Part shown: piece by piece, positions 56,758 through 64,000 of the stretch
How positions within the stretch are numbered: the stretch's first letter is position 1
Layout: each line of letters opens with the position of its first letter
Position numbers and translations under genes: made by a program
Notes under the pieces: model-generated
Databases searched by the model: none
What the model saw: only the letters and a program-made list of their open reading frames with translations
What the model was told of the DNA's origin: nothing
Assembly (NCBI RefSeq): GCF_022605165.1
Contig: NC_063070.1
Span: 2,294,001-2,358,000, forward strand
Length of the DNA: 64,000 nucleotides
Origin: Purpureocillium takamizusanense
Taxonomy: Eukaryota; Ascomycota; Sordariomycetes; Hypocreales; Ophiocordycipitaceae
Reading direction: 5' to 3'

Positions 56758-58905
56758 ACGGACCAAGTTTGATTACCTGAGTACCCAGACTTGCCAGAAG
56801 GGGGGGGGCAGATGCCAGGACCAACAACGACCGGTCTCGTCTGTTCATCGCTCGTGAGTCGACAAGATCGGGACATCGCGAGAGACATCAATCGCGAGCT
56901 CGCCCCAGTGGATGATCTCGGCAAGTCATGTTTATTGGGCAAGTATAAAAAACCAGTTCCAATATATCCCACCTGGAGAGGCGATCATCAGCTGGGGATG
57001 GCACGAACCCGCAGGGGCAAGGCAAGGTAAGGATGCAACTACCGGAGCACAGCAGGGCTGCAGGCAGGCAAGGCACGCATCATCAGCTCGGTTCCCAGCT
57101 GAACTGACGACAACCCATCCCATAACATCCACTTTCGTCACAGCGGGGGTGGGCATCATCACCATCGTCACTCATCAGGCATTCTGGTCCGCCTGGCCGC
57201 ATACCCGCCTTTCTGCAGTCGAGGGGATCCATGCTGGCCATGCCGTCCCAACAGACAGTCTCACCTAGAGTCCTCACCCTCCAGCGCTTGCCCCGCGCAG
57301 ATTCAGGGTCGTCGCCGACGTCCCTACCTTGGTGTCGTCCGCCACGCCAACGTCCTCATTGATTGCCACCATTGGTTATTACGTAGAATGCTATTTCAGG
57401 CTCCGCCACCAGATTCAAGCCCTCTTATGGTGTGCGCCAAGGCAAGCTCACGCGCTCCCCCCCCAACGCCAATTTTTGCGCGCCATCCCTCTCACTCGTC
57501 TCTGCCTCAGACAAGGCGCCGCGGTCTAGGCTCTCGGCGAGAACCGAAGGCTTGTCCTCGCGAGGGCGCGGCGTCGGTGCGGCGTCGGCAACTATAAATG
57601 TTAGATTTGAGTGTATGTATGATGGAGGAATGACATGACAGCAGGCGCTGGGTCTGGCCCTGGAGAGAGGTACAGTAACTAATGACTTAGTGGGTGGGAG
57701 TGGCTATTAGCTTCGCACCTTCAACTCGCTGTGGCCTGACAATGCTTAGCGCTCGCTCGGTCGCTCATCAGTGCGTGACACGCACGATAAAATCGAGTCA
57801 GGCAGACGGTGGCACTTGCACAACATTTCGGCAAGATGAGATTAGGTGCACATGTGTGACAGGTAAGCAGAGGCTCATCATGGTGAAAGGTCAGCAAACG
57901 AATGGGCAGGCTGGCGTCCAACACGGCCCAGGTGCGATTAGCTGTCGGGAGTCCCAGATAGGCAGGCGGGTTCCATCAACCCATAATCTATAGTCTGGCG
58001 CGCCTCCCTTACCCAGGCCGACGGCAGACTTACAATATCCTGGACCGTCCGCGATCGGCACGCCAAATCGCCAGCGCCAGCCAGCGCCCTGTCCCACGGG
58101 GCAGGCACCGAAATGCACTCGGATCTGCGGGTCAAACGCGCAGTGCTTCATCATCCCAGTGCTGCGGCTGCGGTCCAACCACCAAGCGAGCCCCGCCAGG
58201 CACAGTCCCCGTGGCACAACAGCTTGTGCCGAGCGCTGATGCGACGGAAAGTCTTGCGCGCAGGGAAAGATTCCAGATGGCCGCCGCGAGATCGGCGGGG
58301 CGATCGACAAGGCAGGCAAGATTGGGATACACGAGCAGTGCGATATATACTGCAGGTCCACGTACCTTGTCCATGGATGGACGACGGCGCTTCACCCATC
58401 GCCGGGGATTGACTTCCTGGTGACTAGTACAAGATCCGATGCTGCCTTTCGCTCTGCTCGGGGGCTTTATAGGCACATCGATCCTCATACCAGAGAGGAG
58501 AACTTGTTTAGTAGTCTTGTGCTGCAGTTCCGGCGCTGGGACCTAAACGTCGTTCACCATTCGTCTCCCAACGGCCGCCTGTATCCTCGCTGACCCATTC
58601 ACTGCTCTACGTCGGTGCAGGAGCCATCCGACTGCGGTTCGACGAACTTGGTCCTGCTACTCCTGCTCCTGCTCCTGCTCCTCCTCGTCTTCCTCCTCCG
58701 AAGACCCGGCACCTGCAGGCACGCGGGATCGAAAGTCCCAGCTCGCGAACCGAATCCTCGGCTGCGTTACCACCACGCGTTAGGAGTTTCCGCCAGACAC
58801 AAAGCAGCAGCAGCGGGCCATCAAGGGGACTGTGCATCATCCATCATCTGCGGAAACCCCTCCCCTCTCCGCTTTCTTCGTCTCCTTCGGTACCCAAGCT
58901 CGTTT

Positions 58906-58941
58906 CTTCTTCTTCTTCTTCTTCTTCTCCCCCCCCCCCCC
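58906..58941. repeat. (TTC)n followed by poly-C
   Basis: About eight TTC units run directly into a C homopolymer of about a dozen bases, upstream of the Hce2 gene. Confidence 0.9.
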
Positions 58942-59374
58942 TGCCCTCTAGGCACCTCCGACATCTCGGCCCGTTTTCTTGGACCTGTGCTGCTTGTGTG
59001 CCCGGACCTTTAAGCAGCCTGCGCTTGCTGTTCCAATTCGTCCTCGACGGGTGCGGGACTCCATCGACACGGCTGTCCGCACACTCGTTCATCGATTCGT
59101 CGTCGCGGGCACTTCTTTCTGCCTTGCCTCCCAGCCCCGTCACTCCTCTTGCGCTCGCTCGCTTTCTCTGGCAAGGGGGGCAGCACCCTTGGGAAGACAC
59201 TCGTTCGCCGCATCCTGGTTACAGCCGTGCGGTCCGTAGTACAAGCGACATTACAGAACCGATTTCAGACTTGGTGTGGCTTATCGTCTTTCTGGCGTCC
59301 TTGCACTCGGGTATCTCTCCCTCTCTCTCTGCCTACTCCATTACGAGCAAGGGAAAAAAAAGCCCGCCGCCACC

Positions 59375-59932
59375 ATGTTCGCCTCGGCGCTCGGCCTCCT
59401 GATGCTCGCCGTGAGCTGGGTCCTCCCCATGGCCACCTTCGGATCCCCCATCATCAACACGTCCAGCCTGTCGTGGACCCCGGCCGCGGACCACCAGACG
59501 ACCTGCGAGAGCCCCGCTACGTTTGCCTCGGACCCGACCCTCGAGCCCGCCAACTGGCGCGAGTGTGCCGCGCTATACTCGTCCTGGGCTGTTGAAAATG
59601 GCACTTTTCGCCTCTTTCCGGAGCGGCGGCAGACGGAGAAGGAGGAGCAGTCCAGCGGCAGTGGCGGCGATGGCGGTGGCGGCAATGGCGAGAACATTGA
59701 TGGATTCGTCGTGCTGCTGCACGAAACGGATTGCGTCCTCGCCGTGCGGCCCATGGATCCGGCCAAGGCGCCCTTCGTCGTCGGCGATAGGGACATCAAC
59801 ATGCTCCTCGAAGAGAGCCTGAAGAAGTTTTCGCGCGGCACCGAGCTGGCCGTCTCCGGAGTCGTCAAGTGCGCCGACGCGGGCGGCGAGAAGGCGGGCT
59901 TGATGTGGCAGCTATCCAAGGCGGCAAAATAA
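59375..59932 (+). CDS. Secreted Hce2-domain (Ecp2-like) protein
   Basis: This is a small secreted protein of the Hce2 family, named from the Cladosporium fulvum Ecp2 effector; members are common in plant- and insect-associated fungi, and roles are mostly unproven. It has 185 aa in one exon. The start at 59375 has a strong CACCATG context and opens a signal peptide (about residues 1-25). The upstream in-frame extension also starts with ATG (59276), but lacks family features. The domain has four cysteines in conserved spacing: TTCESP, NWRECAALY, ETDCVLAV and VVKCADA. A glycine/serine-rich insert (about residues 90-110) splits the domain and is unusual. The GDRDINMLLEESLKKF helix fits the family. 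Confidence 0.8.
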   Translation: MFASALGLLMLAVSWVLPMATFGSPIINTSSLSWTPAADHQTTCESPATFASDPTLEPANWRECAALYSSWAVENGTFRLFPERRQTEKEEQSSGSGGDGGGGNGENIDGFVVLLHETDCVLAVRPMDPAKAPFVVGDRDINMLLEESLKKFSRGTELAVSGVVKCADAGGEKAGLMWQLSKAAK

Positions 59933-60392
59933 GTGTGCATTTCATTTCTTGGGGCTGAGAGCGCGCGCAAATGTACGATAAAGAAGAGTTGATGCCATGA
60001 AAAGGCGGTTATTGCGGCCATGCGGAATGCTGCTGAGAGGGCGTATGCTATTATTCGTGCGATCAGTTTCATGCTTGTACACGTACGTAGTTCCGAATTG
60101 GCGTGCCCCAAGGCTATTTTAGTCAGAAATATTTCGCCCAAGCTGTCGACTTCGAGCCTTTTCAGTCACTGCCAACGGACACTGGTCTCTAGAAGTATCA
60201 GCAAGTAACTTGTCCTCAATAGAAACAATGTCAATTTAATACGAAAGCAACACTAAGAAGTTTTAGTAACAGCAGAAAATGATTCCTACTCCCTTCACGG
60301 ATCCGCCTCTTGAAATCTTCCATGTCGTGAAACTGAAGCTGCAAGTCTGACTTTGCGTTGCATCTTCATCCTGTTCATCGATTCGGGCAAGC
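59933..60392. other. Convergent intergenic region
   Basis: These 460 A+T-richer bases lie between the Hce2 gene and the 3' end of the helical-protein gene. No gene is seen. Confidence 0.5.
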
Positions 60393-61658
60393 CTAGCCCA
60401 TCTGTTCGCTTGCCGCGTCCTCGATCAACTCGACAGATGACGCGCAGGTCTCAGCGATAAGCTTCAGATCGTCCTTCAGAGATCTGTGCATCTGCGTTCG
60501 AATGTGTTGGCGCGGACAGCTCCGTCAATCCCGACTGGGGACAGAGTACATACCGTCAGGACAAGTGCGAGTGTTCCCCGAAATATCTCCTCTCGTCTCT
60601 CGTTCAGTCGTTTGAACTGATCATCGATCTCGTCATCGGTACCGGACATAAAGAATCGCATTGTTGGGAGAATGTCAAGTTCCGGCATTATGTATCGAAT
60701 TGACACTTCTTTGTAGATTTGGGAGGCTCTGGTGGCAAAGACGAGCTTTGCCATCATCTCAAAGGCGCGATCCCGGAGAAGCTGTAGGGTTAGCTAGCAC
60801 TTTACACTTGGCCACTCTGCTTATGAAACGTTCGATTACCTTTTCGATCTCTGGATCTACTGTATCCTCATGCCTGTCTGCTATTCCATGAACCGCTGTA
60901 CCGTCTTGGGCTATGCTTTCCATGATGTCTTTCATCTGGTCAATGAAGTCGATAAAGTTCAGAATCTGGATCTGTAACTGGGATACGTGATAGAGTGAGT
61001 CCTGAACGATTTTGACAACCTGAGCCTGGTAGGGTTGTCAACAGTCACGACATACCACCGACCTGCGGTATACTAGGGACAAGGCCACTTACCAGGTTGC
61101 TTTTCTCAGAGGATAGTCTCAGAAGCGTAGCCTGCAAGCGCGTAGCCTCGGCTGTTATCCTGCTAGTGTTCATTGCTCGTTCGGCGCATTGGTCTTCCAA
61201 CCTGGATAATTCACTTCTCAGTAGTGAGTAGTGAGCCAATGCAATGCCTACGTCTGCTGCGACGCCAACACCACTCAACATGGCAGCGCCCGCTGATACT
61301 GCGGTAGCTACGAATCCTGCGCCTTCGCTAGCAGCACTGACACCAGCAGCTATATGGCCATGTTATTTTTTCCTTTGATTTGAGGCTGAGGTGTGGCCCA
61401 GGATGCTCTGAACATGAACTCACCTAGTGTAGTAGCGTTCTGCTCATACCACTCCTTGCTGGGTTTCACACCCCAGATCCTCGCGTGATGTTCTTCGGGC
61501 CTCTGTTCTTCCAGGGCCTGCGCTTCTTCCTGCAGCTTCTTGGTAGTCTCACTCTCATGAAGCACGGCCTCGATTCCGGCAGCCCGTTGTGCGTTTTGCG
61601 CTGCCGAGCCAGTCCTGAGACACAATGGACTGATGCGTCTACCAAAGCAAGCTTTCAT
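60393..61658 (-). CDS. Unrecognised five-exon helical protein with central hydrophobic hairpin
   Basis: I cannot assign this gene to a family with certainty. Exons are 61424-61658, 61093-61349, 60840-61025, 60554-60781 and 60393-60491 (334 aa). All four introns (54-74 nt, GTGAGT/GTAAGT/GTAATC/GTATGT) keep the frame, which is strong evidence of a real gene. The start at 61658 is the first ATG of the frame. The predicted protein is almost wholly alpha-helical: an N-terminal charged helix (about 35-65), then a Gly/Ala-rich hydrophobic stretch of about 40 residues (about 80-118), then heptad-like coiled coils (about 120-215) and further helices. That plan recalls ClyA/HBL/XaxA-like alpha pore-forming proteins, but also generic fungal coiled-coil membrane proteins. 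No signal peptide is seen. Confidence 0.72.
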
Positions 61659-62412
61659 GAAGGGCCTGCGCGCGAACTTGGATGATCCATAATGCCGAGA
61701 CGTCGGTTCGAACGACCCTTCGAGGGCGCATCTCAACGTCTATCTAAAACTTCGAGAATGGCTTCTGATCCTAGACAACAGAGACCATGACGATCATATA
61801 TGGAGCGAACTGTACCTTTGGGGGGGACCGCTCAAGCATCCTCATGACAGTCGGAACGCCAGCCTTTCATGCTGTGTGCAGTCCAGTCGGACGATCCGCA
61901 GCGAACTGCTCGACAAGCACAGGCCTAGTGAATTTTATGGAGTGCCGGTATAAGCCACAAAAATGAAGGGCGCACCGCCGATATTGACACCTCTTCGTAC
62001 TCAAGTCGCCCAGACACTATACAGCTTTTCCCTGGTCCTTCAGCATGGCGGCGAGCGTAACCCAGTCAGGGATAATGGTGGCCACTAACTGGATCTTAGC
62101 AGCGCGTGGATAGGTTCAGGTTGATTTGATGCTTAGCTATTTCAACTTCCCCTCAGGGTGTGCTTGCCCCTGTGAACGCAACTGTGACAATTTCAGTGAA
62201 CTGGAGGGGGGATACTTCTCGAGTGTTAAAAAAGTACGTGGCGGTGCGTGATGCGGACGGCTGGCCGAGTACGATGATTGCGATAGGGATAGCGGGTGCT
62301 TGGCATGCTATTGACAAGGCGTGGATGACATGGAAATATTGCGCAAGCTCAGCACCGGACCCAGGTGTCTTTCTGCACCTCGCTCAATATCACGGCCGTC
62401 AGTCACTTCATC
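61659..62412. other. Divergent promoter region
   Basis: These 754 bases lie between the helical-protein gene (-) and the hydrolase gene (+). An upstream exon of either gene could be hidden here, but no clear splice-linked frame was found. Confidence 0.4.
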
Positions 62413-63390
62413 ATGGACCTGCCACTACGCTATTCATCTTCCAACGGTACCGTCCGGTGGACCAAATTGGGAGCCGGCCCGCCCCTTGTCTTCACTCATG
62501 GGACGCCCTGGTCGTCCTTTGTATGGCGGGACATCGCCGACGCCTTCACGTCCACACATACGGTCTACCTCTGGGACATGCCGGGTTACGGGCGCTCGGA
62601 CAAATACGATGGGCAGGACGTCTCTCTGGGCGCCCAGGGTAAGCTCTTTGCAGAGCTACTCGCGCACTGGCGCTCAGAGCAGCAGGGGCAGCAGCAGGAG
62701 CAGCAGCAATGGGTTCCCATCGTCATCGCGCACGATTTTGGCGGCGCCGTGGCCCTGCGCGCGCACCTTCTTCACGGAGCGCGATACGCAGCGCTCGCGC
62801 TCGTGGATCCCGTCGCGGTCGCGCCCTGGGGCTCGCCCTTCTTCCGGCTCGTGGGCGCGCACGCCGGCGTGTTTGCGCAGCTGCCGGCGAACCTGCACGG
62901 CGCGCTGGTGAGGGAGTACATCTCCGGCGCGAGCCACGCGGGCCTACGGGCTGAGACGCTGGAGGCGCTGGCCAAGCCGTGGTGCGACGGCGACGGCCAA
63001 GCGGCGTTTTACCGGCAGATTCAGCAGGCGGACGAGCGGTTCACGACGGAGCTGGAGGGCCGGTATGGGGAGGTGCCGCTGGCGATGGTGATGGCCGAGG
63101 ATGGGACGGGGGAAAGCGAGGATGGGAGCAACGGGAAGAGTCGGACACGGCGGGTGCTGCTGGTATGGGGGACGGAGGATTCGTGGGTGCCGGTGGAGAG
63201 GGGGAGGGAGCTGAAGCGCATGATGGGCGGCGAAGAAGGGGCGGTGGTGCTGAGGGAGATTGAGGGCGCGGGACACTTGGTGCAGATGGACAGGCCGGCG
63301 CAGCTGACGGGCGTCTTGATGGAGTTTGTGAGCGCTCTTAGTGGTGGTGGTGTTGGTAACGGTCTGAGACGAGGAGGAGGAGGAGTGTGA
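62413..63390 (+). CDS. Alpha/beta hydrolase with Asp nucleophile (epoxide-hydrolase/dehalogenase-like)
   Basis: This is a soluble alpha/beta-hydrolase of 325 aa, one exon; the longer frame begins with GTG, and the ATG at 62413 starts MDLPLRYSSSNG. The oxyanion-hole motif HGTPWSS lies near 34-40. The nucleophile elbow reads AHDFGGAVA (Asp near residue 104), not GxSxG, which places it with epoxide hydrolases and haloalkane dehalogenases, not with esterases. The acid is in VWGTEDSWVP and the catalytic His in GAGHLVQMDRP. Low-complexity inserts (Gln-rich near 85-98, Gly/Ser/Glu-rich near 227-240) lengthen it relative to the family. Substrate unknown. Confidence 0.85.
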   Translation: MDLPLRYSSSNGTVRWTKLGAGPPLVFTHGTPWSSFVWRDIADAFTSTHTVYLWDMPGYGRSDKYDGQDVSLGAQGKLFAELLAHWRSEQQGQQQEQQQWVPIVIAHDFGGAVALRAHLLHGARYAALALVDPVAVAPWGSPFFRLVGAHAGVFAQLPANLHGALVREYISGASHAGLRAETLEALAKPWCDGDGQAAFYRQIQQADERFTTELEGRYGEVPLAMVMAEDGTGESEDGSNGKSRTRRVLLVWGTEDSWVPVERGRELKRMMGGEEGAVVLREIEGAGHLVQMDRPAQLTGVLMEFVSALSGGGVGNGLRRGGGGV

Positions 63391-64000
63391 TGCTCGAGTG
63401 GTGTTTTGGTTGTTTGTGTGCGTTCAACATAACGAGTGTCTCGCGTGTAAGTTGGCGCCCATCCGGCCGCCGACGAAGGTTGCAGCATGCTGTCCCCTCG
63501 CCCGCATGTCCTGAAACGACACGATGATAAGCCGTAAATGGCACCATGGCTTGCTGCATGTACCGACCGCATCGCCCGCGCATTACAGTGCATTAGTATA
63601 GCATAGTAGGTGTAGCCAAAATCTATTCTGGGTCCCAAGAGAAAGAGCCTCGATATAGATTTGCAGGCGCCACGATACGGATGCAGCGTGAAATGCACAT
63701 CTCCCAGCATCTCAACGACTCATGGCTCGGCATTAGCGATTGGAGAGAGGCCGTCGCCTCAACTGCGAGCGTGAGTGACACTTGGGCCGGCGGACGGCTC
63801 CGCCATTGTCGGCAATCGCCAGCAGGCAGGCAGCTACTGTACATAGAAGGTCGGGTACAGGAAAACAGACCAGGGTTGGGACGGAGCACGGCCGGGGCAT
63901 GAGAGGGCAAGTGCACCGGCCCGATCTGGCGCTCGGCAGCTTGAGCCGTCCGGAGAAGCATCATGGCCACTGCATCATGGCACTCGCCCAGCAGAGCCAT
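63391..64000. other. Right-edge region, no gene supported
   Basis: These 610 bases follow the hydrolase stop. An open frame on the minus strand reaches the window edge but has no family features. Confidence 0.4.

Larger units (their letters stand above)
55779..59374. other. 3.6 kb gene-poor region with microsatellites
   Basis: This is the longest stretch without a supported gene, lying between two divergent genes. It contains the (GT)17 tract, a CTT/C-run tract, CTAGGTA motif copies (near 56706-56713) and GC-rich sequence. Several 80-150-codon open frames exist on both strands but have no family features. Confidence 0.45.

Noticed and set aside
63623..64000. Minus-strand frame reaching the right edge
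   Set aside because: Cys/Ser/Arg-rich content with no motif or signal; it looks like chance openness.

Overview
The window comes from a filamentous ascomycete. Genes are short-intron (about 50-170 nt, GT..AG, CTAAC/CTGAC branch sites) and GC-rich. They include fungal families such as KTR mannosyltransferase, Hce2 effector, DUF4246 and the NWD/NACHT N-terminal domain. The gene mix and the AT-rich, stop-riddled (RIP-like) tract near 46-47 kb point to a Sordariomycete, most likely Hypocreales; that placement is inference. I recognise 22 protein-coding genes (one cut by the left edge), one decayed gene and one intron-encoded snoRNA. No tRNA, rRNA, CRISPR array or intact transposon was seen.

Layout. 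0-17 kb: 3' end of an MFS sugar transporter, a UPF0303 protein, a dynamin-family GTPase, a GDP-mannose pyrophosphorylase alpha-type protein, a nucleotide-sugar transporter and a divergent GT15 mannosyltransferase. Three of these (GMPPA-like, transporter, GT15) belong to Golgi/GDP-mannose glycosylation. 17-35 kb is a conserved housekeeping block: histone chaperone HIR1, an amidoligase, RAD26/CSB, divergently transcribed ribosomal protein genes uS11 and uL30, ISA2 and eIF3c (NIP1). The second intron of the uL30 gene contains a box C/D snoRNA whose guide matches the conserved 25S segment around yeast G805. 35-37 kb: a DUF4246 protein.

38-49 kb is a visibly more A+T-rich accessory island. It holds a full-length ABC-A lipid-type transporter, a GT64 glycosyltransferase, a decayed fatty-acid-hydroxylase-superfamily gene and a GT32 glycosyltransferase with a C-terminal membrane segment. 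A RIP-like tract lies between them. Together they look like a pathway for making and moving a glycolipid, now possibly crippled. I regard this as the best candidate for an undescribed system.

50-64 kb: a PEX11-family protein, a mitochondrial-type hemerythrin-domain protein, a stand-alone NACHT_N (NLR N-terminal) protein with poly-His/poly-Gln tracts, a 3.6 kb gene-poor stretch with microsatellites, a secreted Hce2 protein, a five-exon helical protein with a central hydrophobic hairpin, and an alpha/beta hydrolase with an Asp nucleophile. Intergenic regions carry many copies of a palindromic GGTAGGTACC-like motif.

Exon joins were made by reading splice signals by eye and checking frame; start codons were moved to ATG where the open frame began at a non-ATG codon.
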